Source: Maricaulis sp048269565 (GTDB lineage: Bacteria > Pseudomonadota > Alphaproteobacteria > Caulobacterales > Maricaulaceae). From it: a stretch of 64,000 nucleotides of DNA. Location of the stretch: assembly GCF_048269565.1 (NCBI RefSeq), contig NZ_JBLXIK010000003.1, forward strand, positions 62,001 through 126,000, in the 5' to 3' direction. Positions 17,678 through 27,054 of the stretch are shown piece by piece. Positions within the stretch are counted from its first letter, which is position 1, and every line of letters starts with the position of its first letter. Both the position numbers and the translations under genes were made by a program. The notes under the pieces are model-generated. The model had not been told where the DNA came from. It saw nothing but the letters and a program-made list of their open reading frames with translations, and did not search any database.

Positions 17678-18382
17678 ATGAAACGCTCGAAATTCACCCA
17701 TCCCGAACATCATGGCATCGACCGGATCGGCTGGCTGCGCGCCGGCGTGCTCGGGGCCAATGACGGCATCGTCTCCACCGCCAGCCTGATTGTCGGGGTT
17801 GCTGCGGCCAATGCCGGGCCGGCAGAGATCCTGGTCGCCGGCACGGCCGGCTTGGTGGCTGGAGCGATGTCGATGGCGGCCGGCGAATATGTCTCCGTCA
17901 GCTCGCAGGCGGATGCCGAAGCGGCCAATCTTGCGCGCGAACGCGAGGAGCTGGTGGCGGACCCGGCCGGCGAACAGGCCGAATTGGCGGCCATCTATGT
18001 CGCGCGTGGTCTGAGCCGGGAACTCGCCGACGAGGTCGCAACACAATTGATGGAGAAGGATCCGCTTGGCGCCCATGCCCGCGACGAGCTGGCGATCTGC
18101 GCGACCACGGCCGCCAAACCGATCCAGGCGGCGGTGACGTCGGCGATCACCTTCTCCACCGGCGCCGCATTGCCGCTGCTCGTTGCCGTGCTGACACCGC
18201 ACAGCCTGACCATCCCGGCGACGGCCATCGCCTCGCTGATTTGCCTGGCCACGCTTGGCGGACTGAGCGCCCGCATTGGCGGTGCCGACATCGTCAAGGC
18301 GACCGTGCGCGTCACCTTCTGGGGCGCGGTGGCGATGGCGGTGACGGCGGCGATCGGGGCGGTGTTTGGGGTGACGGCCTAG
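17678..18382 (+). CDS. VIT1/CCC1 family iron/manganese transporter
   Basis: This 234-residue membrane protein is related to plant VIT1 and yeast CCC1, which export or sequester Fe2+ or Mn2+. The N terminus HGIDRIGWLRAGVLGANDGIVSTASLIVG is diagnostic: the ANDGIVST motif lies in the first transmembrane helix. A cytoplasmic metal-binding region (about residues 75-140, rich in Glu such as REREELVADPAGEQAEL) separates helices 1-2 from helices 3-5. The start ATG 17678 follows AGGGAT. The gene converges with the RND pump, leaving two bases between stops. Its role in this cell would be protection from excess metal; this is family knowledge. Confidence 0.9.
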   Translation: MKRSKFTHPEHHGIDRIGWLRAGVLGANDGIVSTASLIVGVAAANAGPAEILVAGTAGLVAGAMSMAAGEYVSVSSQADAEAANLAREREELVADPAGEQAELAAIYVARGLSRELADEVATQLMEKDPLGAHARDELAICATTAAKPIQAAVTSAITFSTGAALPLLVAVLTPHSLTIPATAIASLICLATLGGLSARIGGADIVKATVRVTFWGAVAMAVTAAIGAVFGVTA

Positions 18383-18384
18383 AC

Positions 18385-21300
18385 CTATTCCGCCACCGTC
18401 GCGACATCCACGCCGGCTTCCCTGGCCTGGGCCTCGAGCTGTTTCGACATCCAGTTCGGTGTCTTGGTGAAACGGCCCAGCGTGGCGTAGGCGATCGGGA
18501 CGACGAACAGGGTGAAGAGGGTGGCAACCGAGACGCCGGTGAAGATCACCACACCGATGGTGATGCGGCTTTCCGCGCCGGGTCCTGCGGCGATCACCAG
18601 CGGGAAGGCCCCGATCGCGGTCGAGATGCCGGTCATCAGGATCGGGCGGAAGCGCGTCGTCGAGGATTCCAGGGTGGCTTCGAGCAGGTCGCGGCCCTCC
18701 TCGCGCAGCTGATTGGCGAATTCGACGATCAGGATGCCGTTCTTGGCCGCCAGCCCGATCAGGATCACCAGACCGATCTGCGAGTAGATATTCAGGCTCG
18801 AGCCGACCAGTTCCAGCCCGAACAGCCCACCGGCGACAGCGAGCGGCACGGTCAGCATGATCACCATCGGCTGGATCAGGCTCTCGAACTGCGCCGCCAG
18901 CACCAGGAATACGATCAGCAGCGCCATGCCGAAGGCAAACAGCATGGCGGTGTTGGCATTGAGGAAATCCCGCGCGCCGCCGAGATAGCTGGTCGAAAGG
19001 CCGGGCGCGAGTTCGCGCGCCGACCAGGTATCCAGCCAAGTGACGGCATCGCCCAGCGTATAGCCGTCGGCGAGGGTGGCGGAAATGGTGATCGAGCGCT
19101 GGCGGTCGACGCGGTTGCGAGAGGAGGCCTCGCCCAGCTCGCGTACAGAGACGAGGTTGGAGAGCGGGATCAACTGGCCGCCGCGGCCGGAGACGTAGAG
19201 CGATTCAAGGTCGGCGGCGCTGGACCGGTCCGCGCGCCGGTTTTCCATGATCACGTTATAGGCTTCGCCGCGGTCGATGAACTGGCCGACCCGGCGCGAG
19301 CCGAGATGGGTCTGCAGCGTCTGGCCGATGGCCGCGATGGAGACATCGAGCGCGGCGGCGCGTTCGCGGTCGATATCGACGACCAGGCGCGGACTGTTGG
19401 GCTGATAATCCTTGCGGGCCCGGACCAGATTGGGGTTCTCGGCGGCGATCGCCGCCAGCAGGCGTTCCGCTTCCGCGTCGAGGACCTCGTATTCCGAGCC
19501 CTGCAGCACGAACTGGATGTCATCGCCGCTTCCGCCGCCACCGAGCGAGGAGCGCATCGAGGCAAAGGCCTGCACGCCGGTCAGCTGGCCGAGACGGCCA
19601 TTGATCTCATCGAGGATCTCGCCACCGGGACGGCGCTGGTCCCAATCGACCATCGTGCCGATGACAATGCCGGAATTATAGCCCGAGCCGCCCCAGCCCG
19701 GTGAGATGACGAGGGCACGGCGCAATTCGCCGCTGTCGAGATAGTCCAGCACCACGTCTTCGACGGCGTCGGCCTGTTCGGCCATATAGTCGAAGCTTGC
19801 GCCTTCCGGGCCGGTGAAGCGTCCGAAGAAGGAGCCGCGATCTTCCGGCGGTGTCAGTTCGGAGGGCAGGCGATTGAGCAGGACACCGGAGCCAGCCAGC
19901 GCGACGGCCAGCACGGGCAGCACGAAGAGCGGCGCCCGGATCGCCAGCTCGAGGCTGTTGCGATAGCTGGAGCGCAGGGCGCCCACGATGTCATTGACCC
20001 ATTTGGCGAGGCCGCGGGCCTCGCGCGCCGGGCGCAGCAGTTTCGAGGCCATCATCGGCGACAGGGTCAGGGCGACGAAGGATGAGAGCACAACGGCGGT
20101 CGCGATGGTCAGGGCCAGTTCGGTGAAGATGCGGCCGATGAAGCCGGGCAGGAAGACCAGTGGCACGAAGACCGCGACCAGCACGGCGGTGGTGGCGATG
20201 ACCGCGAAGAAGACCTGGCGCCCGCCGCGCAGGGCGGCCAGGGCCGGGCCCTCACCGAGATCGATGCGGCGCTGGATGTTCTCGAGCACGACGATGGAAT
20301 CATCGACCACCAGGCCGATCGACAGCACCAGTGCCAGCAGGGTGAGGATGTTGAGCGAGAAGCCGGCGAAGGCCAGCACCGAGAAAACGCCGATCAGGCA
20401 GACCGGCACCACGGCGGCCGGGATGATGGCGGCGCGAAAACTGCCCAGGAAGAGATAGATCACCAGCACCACCAGGGTCGCGGCGACGGCGAGGGTGCGC
20501 CAGACTTCGCGGATCGACTCCTCGATGAAGACGGTGTCGTCGGACGCCTTGATCAGCTGCATGCCTTCGGGAAGGTCCGGCGCGACCCGCTCGGCCTGTT
20601 CGGTGACATTGCGGGCGACCTCGACCGAATTGGCCTGGCTCTGGCGCACGAAGCCGAGCCCGATCATGTTCTGGCCATTGCCGCGGAACAGGGTGCGCGG
20701 TTCCTCGGCCTCGAGCACGACATCGGCGATTTCGCCGAGCCGGACGACATGGCCGCTGGCCTCGGCCCGGATCGGCAGGCGGGCAAAACTCTCCGGATCG
20801 CCAAACAAGCGTTCGACCCGGACCACGATCTCGGTGTCATTGGTCTCGACCGAGCCGCCGGGGACTTCGACATTCTGCGCCCGCAGGGCGCTGTCGATAT
20901 CGGTGACGGTGATGCCGCGTGCGGCCATCGCCTGCGGGTTGAGCCAGACGCGCATGGCATAGCGCCGCTGGCCACCGATGCGCACCTGGGCGACGCCATC
21001 AATGACGGAGAAGCGGTCGACCATGACCCGGTCGGCATAGTCGGACAATTCCTCCGACGTCATCCGGTCCGACATCAGGCTGTACCACATGAAGGGGCGG
21101 GCATCGCTGTCCTGCTTGCGCACCTCGATCTCCTCGACATCCGGCGGCAGCTGGTCGGTGATGCGCGACACGGCATCGCGGACATCATTGGCGGCCGCCT
21201 CGATATTGCGGTCGAGGGCAAAGGTGATGGAGATGCGCGCATTGCTGTCGCGCGAGGAGGAGGTGATGGTCTCGACGCCGTCAATGCCGGACAGCTGGTC

Positions 21301-21504
21301 CTCGATCACCTGGGTGACGCGGTTCTCCACCACTTCGGCATTGGCGCCGGGATAGCTGGCGGAGACCGAAACGACCGGCTGGTCGACATCGGGCAATTCG
21401 CGCAAGGGCAGGCCGCGCAGGCCGAGAATGCCGAACACCACGATCAGGGCGCTGGCGACGAAGGCGAGGACGGGGCGGCGAACCGCAATATCGGAGAGCG
21501 TCAT
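18385..21504 (-). CDS. RND efflux pump, inner-membrane subunit (HAE1, AcrB/MexF-like)
   Basis: This 1039-residue trimeric proton antiporter exports hydrophobic drugs or toxic compounds. The two-half RND layout is clear: an N-terminal helix followed by a large periplasmic domain (about residues 30-330), helices 2-6 containing GLVVDDSIVVLENIQR with the proton-relay Asp pair, then a second half starting near residue 520 with its own periplasmic domain and helices. The length and ALRGGRQVFFAVIATT match HAE1 members. The ATG start overlaps the TGA of the upstream adaptor gene (ATGA), so the two are one operon. No outer-membrane channel gene is adjacent; a TolC encoded elsewhere would be used. Confidence 0.95.
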   Translation of the reverse strand: MTLSDIAVRRPVLAFVASALIVVFGILGLRGLPLRELPDVDQPVVSVSASYPGANAEVVENRVTQVIEDQLSGIDGVETITSSSRDSNARISITFALDRNIEAAANDVRDAVSRITDQLPPDVEEIEVRKQDSDARPFMWYSLMSDRMTSEELSDYADRVMVDRFSVIDGVAQVRIGGQRRYAMRVWLNPQAMAARGITVTDIDSALRAQNVEVPGGSVETNDTEIVVRVERLFGDPESFARLPIRAEASGHVVRLGEIADVVLEAEEPRTLFRGNGQNMIGLGFVRQSQANSVEVARNVTEQAERVAPDLPEGMQLIKASDDTVFIEESIREVWRTLAVAATLVVLVIYLFLGSFRAAIIPAAVVPVCLIGVFSVLAFAGFSLNILTLLALVLSIGLVVDDSIVVLENIQRRIDLGEGPALAALRGGRQVFFAVIATTAVLVAVFVPLVFLPGFIGRIFTELALTIATAVVLSSFVALTLSPMMASKLLRPAREARGLAKWVNDIVGALRSSYRNSLELAIRAPLFVLPVLAVALAGSGVLLNRLPSELTPPEDRGSFFGRFTGPEGASFDYMAEQADAVEDVVLDYLDSGELRRALVISPGWGGSGYNSGIVIGTMVDWDQRRPGGEILDEINGRLGQLTGVQAFASMRSSLGGGGSGDDIQFVLQGSEYEVLDAEAERLLAAIAAENPNLVRARKDYQPNSPRLVVDIDRERAAALDVSIAAIGQTLQTHLGSRRVGQFIDRGEAYNVIMENRRADRSSAADLESLYVSGRGGQLIPLSNLVSVRELGEASSRNRVDRQRSITISATLADGYTLGDAVTWLDTWSARELAPGLSTSYLGGARDFLNANTAMLFAFGMALLIVFLVLAAQFESLIQPMVIMLTVPLAVAGGLFGLELVGSSLNIYSQIGLVILIGLAAKNGILIVEFANQLREEGRDLLEATLESSTTRFRPILMTGISTAIGAFPLVIAAGPGAESRITIGVVIFTGVSVATLFTLFVVPIAYATLGRFTKTPNWMSKQLEAQAREAGVDVATVAE

Positions 21505-22634
21505 GGCTGGGTCACCATTGTCGTATCGTCGGGCAGGCCGCTGCCGGGCCCGTAGGTGCGGCGTTCGGTGATCTCCACCGCCATGCCGTCACGTACCCGG
21601 TGCACGCCCTCGGCGATGATCAGCTCGCCCGCTTCGAGCCCGGCGGTGATCTCGACCAGATTGCCGGTGCGCAGGCCCAGCTCGACGTCGCGCCGGTGCG
21701 CCGTCGTGGTGCCATCCTGCGTCTCAAGCACATAGACGAAGCTCTCCTCGAGATAGCGCGTCACGGCCGAGCCGGGCACGGCCGGGCGGCTGCGGACATC
21801 GCGGCGCACCTCGACCACCATCAGCTGGCCGGGCAGGAGGCGGCCCTCGGGATTGTCGATTTCCGCGCGCACGATCACGGCGCGGGAGATCGGATCGACC
21901 CGGCTGTCGACCTGGGCAATGGTGCCGAGGAAAACCTGGTCGGGATAGGCATTGGTGGTCGCCTCGATCACCATGCCGGGCCGGATGGTGGCGAGAAAGC
22001 GTTCGGGCACGGTGAAATCGAGCCGGATGGCGCTGATATCGTCCAGCGTGGTGATCGGGTCACCCGGGCGGATCAACTCGCCGGGGCTGACTTCGCGCAG
22101 GCCGACAACGCCGGAGAAGGGCGCGCGCACGATGCGGTCGGCGAGCTGGGCCTCGATCGAGGCGACACGCGCCTGGGCGCGTTCAACCGCGGCGCGGGCC
22201 TCGTCCTGGCGCTGCTGCGGTACGACACCGCGCGCGATCAGGTCATTGACCCGTGTCAGATCGCGGCTGGCCTCGCGCAGGGTGGTGCGTGCCTCGCTGA
22301 GCCCGGCGGCTTCCTCGGTATCGGTGAGCTCGATCAGGATATCGCCCGCCTCGACCTCTTGGCCCGAGTCGAAATTGATCTGCGAAATCGTGTCGGAAAC
22401 CCGCGCGGAGACAATGACACTCTCGCGCGAACGTGCCGTGCCCAGGGCCTCGACGATGTCGGCGAATTCAAAGCGCGCGGTCTCATAGGCCGCCACCGGC
22501 ACGGCAGGGCGCTGCATCCGGCCCTGGTCCTGGTCTGAACCGGACAGGATTCGCACCGTGACGATGCCGGCCATGCCCGCAAAAACGAGCAGGGCGACGA
22601 TCAAGAAGGCATAGCGGCGCATCCAGGACTCCAT
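21501..22634 (-). CDS. RND efflux periplasmic adaptor subunit (MFP)
   Basis: This membrane-fusion protein of the RND pump has an N-terminal anchor (RRYAFLIVALLVFAGMAGI), a first lipoyl half (FDSGQEVEAGDILIELTD), an alpha-hairpin (about residues 95-155), a second lipoyl half (VRAPFSGVVGLREVSPGELI), beta-barrel and membrane-proximal domains. It joins the pump to an outer-membrane channel. Start choice is uncertain: ATG 22632-22634 is given here (377 residues); GTG at 22656-22658, with AAGG upstream, would add eight residues, and a third ATG lies at 22620-22622. The stop overlaps the pump ATG by four bases. Confidence 0.9.
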   Translation of the reverse strand: MESWMRRYAFLIVALLVFAGMAGIVTVRILSGSDQDQGRMQRPAVPVAAYETARFEFADIVEALGTARSRESVIVSARVSDTISQINFDSGQEVEAGDILIELTDTEEAAGLSEARTTLREASRDLTRVNDLIARGVVPQQRQDEARAAVERAQARVASIEAQLADRIVRAPFSGVVGLREVSPGELIRPGDPITTLDDISAIRLDFTVPERFLATIRPGMVIEATTNAYPDQVFLGTIAQVDSRVDPISRAVIVRAEIDNPEGRLLPGQLMVVEVRRDVRSRPAVPGSAVTRYLEESFVYVLETQDGTTTAHRRDVELGLRTGNLVEITAGLEAGELIIAEGVHRVRDGMAVEITERRTYGPGSGLPDDTTMVTQP

Positions 22635-22901
22635 GACGCGAAATATTGTGCCCAACACCTAAAACCTTGCCCCGGCGCTGGCAACGCGTCTTGACGGCGC
22701 ACCGGGCCGGGCGCTTTGCACAGCCTACGTCCGCCCGCGCCGACCGGATCAGTGCCTGCACCGGTTGTGGCGCATCGCGGCCCTGCCAGGCGCGCGGGTG
22801 CGGCGGCGTCACAAGTGTGTGATCGGCGGCAGCCGGGGCTTTGCGGGCGGCGGCGGCGATGATTGTCTGGCCGGATTCAGATGCATCGGGGATGCCGGAA
22901 T

Positions 22902-23966
22902 ATGAATCATGTCCTGCTGATCGGCCTGCTCGGCCTGGTGCTTCAGCTACCCGCCGCGCGGGCCGACGGGGGAGGCGATCCCGGTCGTGGGCAATGGGCG
23001 CTCGATTGCGAGGCTGCGGCGCAATACAGCCGCGGCACGCGCGGGATTGCGGTGCTGGTGGTGCTGCACGGCTCGATCGTGTGCGAGGACTATGCCGACG
23101 GCATTGATCCCGATCAAAGCTGGGAATTGGCCAGTGCGGTCAAGAGCTTCACTGCCGTCATCGCCGCGGCAGCCGTGCAGGACGGGCTCATCACCCTGGA
23201 CGAGACGGTCGCCGACACCATCACCGAATGGCAGGACGACCCGCGACGCTCGCAGATCACGGTGCGGCAATTGCTGGCCCAGACCAGCGGCCTGGCGTCG
23301 CGCAATGATGATGTGCGTATCCCCGGTTATCGCGCCGCCATTCGCACACGCGCCCGCCACGAGCCGGGCGCGGCCTTTATCTACAGTGCGCGTCATTTCC
23401 AGGCCTTTGGCGAGTTCATGCGCCGCAAGCTGGAAGCGGCCGGGCTCGATGCGACGCCGGCGCATTATCTGACGCGACGCGTTCTCGCCCCGGCCGGGAT
23501 CGAGCTGGGCAGCTGGGGCGCGATTGACGGCATGCCGGTGATGTCGGAGGCGGTCGAGATAACGCCGCGTAACTGGGCCCGCTTCGGTGAGCTGGTCCTG
23601 CGCGGGGGTGTCGCCGGCGGTATCAGCCTGGTCGACCGCGACGCCCTGGCCGCGAGTTTTGAGCCGGGGCAGGCCAATCCGGTCTATGGCCTGTCCTGGT
23701 GGTTGCCCGATCATGAGCGGGCCTACCTGTTGCGACGCGCGCCGAGGCATTTCCTGCTCGATACGATCGAGTACGGAGAAGGCTTGCCGGCGCTGCGTGT
23801 CGCCGCCGGCGCGGGCCGCCAGCGCCTCTATCTGATGCCGGAACTGGACATGCTGGTCGTGCGAATGACCCGCGGCGTCACCGCCGACCCGGCAACGCGC
23901 GAGGCGCGCTGGTCCGATACCGAATTCCTCACCCGCCTGCTCACGCGAGTGCCTGCCAGCGAATAG
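22902..23966 (+). CDS. secreted serine hydrolase, beta-lactamase class C-like fold
   Basis: This 354-residue exported protein belongs to the beta-lactamase/DD-peptidase/esterase (S12-like) superfamily. A signal peptide covers about residues 1-22 (MNHVLLIGLLGLVLQLPAARA). The catalytic SxxK is in ASAVKSFTAV, and RQLLAQTSGLASRN is the conserved strand after it. The second motif, normally YxN, reads IYSARHFQ, with Ser then Ala after the Tyr, so the third residue of the motif is not Asn. Members act as beta-lactamases, esterases or D-aminopeptidases, so a resistance role must not be assumed. ATG 22902 was preferred over an upstream start because it begins the signal peptide and has GGA upstream. 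The gene stands alone. Confidence 0.83.
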   Translation: MNHVLLIGLLGLVLQLPAARADGGGDPGRGQWALDCEAAAQYSRGTRGIAVLVVLHGSIVCEDYADGIDPDQSWELASAVKSFTAVIAAAAVQDGLITLDETVADTITEWQDDPRRSQITVRQLLAQTSGLASRNDDVRIPGYRAAIRTRARHEPGAAFIYSARHFQAFGEFMRRKLEAAGLDATPAHYLTRRVLAPAGIELGSWGAIDGMPVMSEAVEITPRNWARFGELVLRGGVAGGISLVDRDALAASFEPGQANPVYGLSWWLPDHERAYLLRRAPRHFLLDTIEYGEGLPALRVAAGAGRQRLYLMPELDMLVVRMTRGVTADPATREARWSDTEFLTRLLTRVPASE

Positions 23967-24097
23967 GGCGTAGATGCGGGCATGCTCCGGCGCCGGCGAA
24001 AAAATGCGGCGGGGTTCGAACGCGAAACAATTGTTTCCTCGTCATTTCTGTCGAGTCCGGACGATCACCGCCCGGCGTGATACTGCACCGACAACCC

Positions 24098-24220
24098 CTA
24101 TTCGGCGCATTCGATCTCGTCGCAATTAACCGCGTCGGACGTGAATTCCAGCCACAGCGCGTTCAGGATGCCGAAACCGAGCGCCGCCGAGAGGCCGAGT
24201 ATCCAGGTGAAATACCACAT
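24098..24220 (-). CDS. cydX: cytochrome bd oxidase small subunit CydX
   Basis: This gene encodes a 40-residue single-helix inner-membrane protein. Its start, MWYFTWILGLSAALGFGILN, and the following ALWLE are the CydX/YbgT signature: an aromatic N terminus, one membrane segment, then an acidic tail (here with two Cys and ending ECAE). CydX binds CydA and stabilises the heme centres of cytochrome bd. It lies 19 bases after cydB and is the third gene of the cydABX unit, the standard position. AGGAAA lies at good distance before the ATG. It is easy to miss because of its size. Confidence 0.9.
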   Translation of the reverse strand: MWYFTWILGLSAALGFGILNALWLEFTSDAVNCDEIECAE

Positions 24221-24239
24221 CACTTATTTCCTTTCCGGC

Positions 24240-25385
24240 TCAATAGGAGCCCGGTGACTGGGCTTCATCGGTGGTCACGCGGCCCCACAGGACCTTGAAC
24301 ACCCAGGCGGTGTAAAACAGGATGAGCGGCACGAAGATCGCCGTCATGATCAACATGAAGAACAAGGTGCCGGCGCTCGACGAGCTGTCCCAGACTGTCA
24401 GGCTGGCATCGGGATTGAGCGAGCTGGGCAGGATGAAGGGGAACATCGAGACTCCCGCCGTTGCGACCACGCCAGCTACCGAGACACCCGAACTGACCAG
24501 GCTCATCGCATTGCGCTTTTTGGCCAGACCGAAGGCCGCCACGGCGGCACCGGCCGCCGCCATCAACGGCGCGATCACCATCCACGGATGGCGGCCGTAA
24601 TTGCCGAGCCAGGCACCGGCCCCGACCTCCACGGTCTTGCGCAGAGGATTGGACGGTCCGTCGGTGACCACGTCGGATGTAATGGCATAGCCCGGCAGTA
24701 GTGTGGCAACCCAGATGCCCGCCACGACAAACAGGATCACGGTCACGATGGCGGCGATCGAGCCGAAGCGCGCCGCGCGGTCGCGCACCACACCCTTCTC
24801 GGCCTTGACCACCAGCCAGGACGCGCCGTGCATGACCAGCATGGCTACCGAGATCAGGCCGGCCAGCAGGCCGAAGGGATTGAGCAGGCCGATCAGGCCG
24901 CCCTCATAGGTCGCTCGCAGCATGGGATCGAGGTCAAAGGGCACGCCGCGCAGGACATTGCCGACCGCGACACCGAAGATCAGGGCCGGGACGAAACCGC
25001 CGACAAACAGGGCCCAGTCCCAATTGCGCCGCCAGGCAGCTCCGGGACGCTTGGACCGGTATTTGAAACCGACCGGTCGCAGGATCAGCGAGGCCAACAC
25101 CACGAACATGGCGAGATAGAAGCCGGAAAAACTGATGGCATAGACGAATGGCCAGGCGGCAAAGATCGCGCCACCGCCAAGGACCAGCCAGACCTGGTGA
25201 CCCTCCCACATCGGGCCGATCGTATTGATAACGAGACGACGTTCGGCATCGGTCTTGGCGACGAAGGGCAGCAGGGTCGCAACCCCGAGATCATATCCGT
25301 CCGTCACGGCAAAGCCGATCAGGAGGACGCCCAGCAATACCCACCAGATGAGGCGGAGTGTGGTGTAATCGAGTGGCAATTCCAT
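24240..25385 (-). CDS. cydB: cytochrome bd ubiquinol oxidase subunit II (CydB)
   Basis: This is the second integral subunit of cytochrome bd quinol oxidase, with about nine membrane helices and no redox cofactors in most species. Recognisable parts are TLRLIWWVLLGVLLIGFAVTDGYDLG at the N terminus, NTIGPMWEGHQVWL, and the closing FYTAWVFKVLWGRV. Two consecutive ATGs occur (25386-25388 and 25383-25385). The second is at a better distance from AGGAG, so I give it as the start (381 residues). The cydA stop lies 9 bases upstream, so translation is tightly linked. Confidence 0.96.
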   Translation of the reverse strand: MELPLDYTTLRLIWWVLLGVLLIGFAVTDGYDLGVATLLPFVAKTDAERRLVINTIGPMWEGHQVWLVLGGGAIFAAWPFVYAISFSGFYLAMFVVLASLILRPVGFKYRSKRPGAAWRRNWDWALFVGGFVPALIFGVAVGNVLRGVPFDLDPMLRATYEGGLIGLLNPFGLLAGLISVAMLVMHGASWLVVKAEKGVVRDRAARFGSIAAIVTVILFVVAGIWVATLLPGYAITSDVVTDGPSNPLRKTVEVGAGAWLGNYGRHPWMVIAPLMAAAGAAVAAFGLAKKRNAMSLVSSGVSVAGVVATAGVSMFPFILPSSLNPDASLTVWDSSSSAGTLFFMLIMTAIFVPLILFYTAWVFKVLWGRVTTDEAQSPGSY

Positions 25386-25394
25386 CATCAACTC

Positions 25395-26990
25395 CTATTG
25401 ATCGTAGAGCGGCGCCGGGATGGCGGCGTTTGGCGCGTGGGCTGCAGAGCCGGGCACCGTCTGCGCTGTCGGAGCGGAAGCGACCGGCCCCTGCCGGATG
25501 GCCCGCACCATCAGCATCACCTCGATGACCGCCAGGACGCCATAAAGGGCGGTGAAGCCGATCATGGTCAGGATGACCTGGCTGGCCGAAAGGCTGGACA
25601 CGCCCATGAAGGTCGGCAGCACGCCGTCAATCACCCAGGGCTGACGCCCGGTTTCTGCCAGCACCCAGCCCAGCTCGGCAGCGAGCCAGGGCAGCGGAAT
25701 GATCGCCACCGCCAGTCGCAGGAACCAGCGCGGCAATTGCCGCTTCATGCTGGAGAAGTAGAAGGAGGCACCAAATACGGCGATGAAGAAGAAGCCGAGA
25801 CCGGCCATCAGCCGGAAGGACCAGAAGGACATCGCCACATTGGGCACAGTGTCCCAGGCGGCCTGTTCGATCTGCTCCGGCGTCGCCTGGCGCGGATCAT
25901 CGAGATGGCGCAGCAAGAGCATGCCATAGCCCAGATCACGCTTGTGGAGCTCGAACTGTTCGCGCGCTGCCACGTCCTCATGATCGATCGCAAGGCGTTG
26001 CACGGCGTCATAGGCGAGAATGCCATTCTCGATCCGGTCCTCGGCGATCGCCACCAGCGGCAAAATACCCTCGACCTCACCGTCCAGACTGCGCGTCGCG
26101 ATCAGGCCGAGCACCCACGGCACCTGGATCTCGTAACGGGTTTCACGTCCCTCCTGATCGGGAATGCCGACCAAGGTCAGCGGCGCCGGCGCCTCTTCGG
26201 TGTGCCACATGGCCTCGAGGGCCGCGAGTTTCATGCGCTGGTTGTCGGTCAGCGTATAGCCACTCTCATCGCCAAGCACGACGACCGACAGCGCCGAGGC
26301 GAGACCGAAGGCCGAGGCGACAGCGACCGAGCGCTTGGCGAGCCCACGGTGACGTCCCTTCAGGAGATAGAAGGCGGAAACGCCCAGCACGAAGACCGAG
26401 GCCGTCACATAGCCGGCCGAGACCGTGTGGACGAATTTCGCCTGGGCGACCGGATTGAACAGGACTTCCATGAAGTTGACGACTTCCATCCGCATCGTGT
26501 CGGGGTTGAATTCCGAACCGACCGGGTTCTGCATCCAGCCATTGGCGATCAGGATCCACAGCGCGGAGAGGTTGGAGCCGAGCGCCACCAGGCCGGTCAC
26601 CATCCAATGGATTGGACGCGACAGCTTGTCCCAGCCAAAGAACATCAGGCCGACAAAGGTCGCTTCGAGGAAGAAGGCCATCAGGCCCTCGATCGCCAGC
26701 GGTGCGCCGAAAATATCGCCGACATAATGCGAGTAATAGGACCAGTTGGTGCCGAACTGGAACTCCATCGTGATCCCGGTGGCGACACCGAGCACAAAGT
26801 TGATCCCGAACAGGGTCATCCAGAATTTGGTGATGTCCTTCCACACCTGTTTGCCGGTCAGGACATAGGCCCCCTCCATGATCACGAGGATCATCGAAAG
26901 ACCCAGGGTCAGGGGGACGAACAGGAAATGATACATCGCCGTGAGCGCGAATTGCCATCGCGACAGGTCGGCAACAAGAAGCTGTTCCAT
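25395..26990 (-). CDS. cydA: cytochrome bd ubiquinol oxidase subunit I (CydA)
   Basis: CydA binds hemes b558, b595 and d and oxidises quinol while reducing oxygen to water; it is high-affinity and tolerant of nitric oxide and cyanide. The 531-residue protein shows SRWQFALTAMYHFLFVPLTLG with His21 (the E. coli His19 equivalent, a heme b595 or d ligand), FVHTVSAGY with the His186-type b558 ligand, a quinol-binding loop, and GRQPWVIDGVLPT after it. The length matches the long Q-loop type. ATG 26988-26990 follows GGAG; an upstream GTG is less likely. It diverges from cydD across a short shared promoter region. Confidence 0.97.
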   Translation of the reverse strand: MEQLLVADLSRWQFALTAMYHFLFVPLTLGLSMILVIMEGAYVLTGKQVWKDITKFWMTLFGINFVLGVATGITMEFQFGTNWSYYSHYVGDIFGAPLAIEGLMAFFLEATFVGLMFFGWDKLSRPIHWMVTGLVALGSNLSALWILIANGWMQNPVGSEFNPDTMRMEVVNFMEVLFNPVAQAKFVHTVSAGYVTASVFVLGVSAFYLLKGRHRGLAKRSVAVASAFGLASALSVVVLGDESGYTLTDNQRMKLAALEAMWHTEEAPAPLTLVGIPDQEGRETRYEIQVPWVLGLIATRSLDGEVEGILPLVAIAEDRIENGILAYDAVQRLAIDHEDVAAREQFELHKRDLGYGMLLLRHLDDPRQATPEQIEQAAWDTVPNVAMSFWSFRLMAGLGFFFIAVFGASFYFSSMKRQLPRWFLRLAVAIIPLPWLAAELGWVLAETGRQPWVIDGVLPTFMGVSSLSASQVILTMIGFTALYGVLAVIEVMLMVRAIRQGPVASAPTAQTVPGSAAHAPNAAIPAPLYDQ

Positions 26991-27054
26991 GGCTTGCACT
27001 CCGGGCTCAGCGCTTTAACTTGCACTCTACATACGACTTATGGAAAGAGCCGCA
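26991..27054. promoter_or_regulatory. divergent cydA / cydD promoter region with a 9-bp direct repeat
   Basis: Only 64 bases separate the two start codons, so both promoters must lie here. The 9-mer cttgcactc occurs twice, at 26993-27001 and 27019-27027, 26 bases apart. The first copy overlaps the cydA ribosome site. I could not find a convincing FNR-type inverted repeat. Whether the repeats bind the Rrf2 regulator encoded downstream is untested. Confidence 0.4.

Noticed and set aside
22902..23966. Confirmed class C beta-lactamase (resistance gene)
   Set aside because: The YxN motif is not intact (YSA) and the family contains many esterases and peptidases.
26991..27054. FNR-type TTGATN4ATCAA site for cydA
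   Set aside because: No half-site pair could be found in the divergent region.
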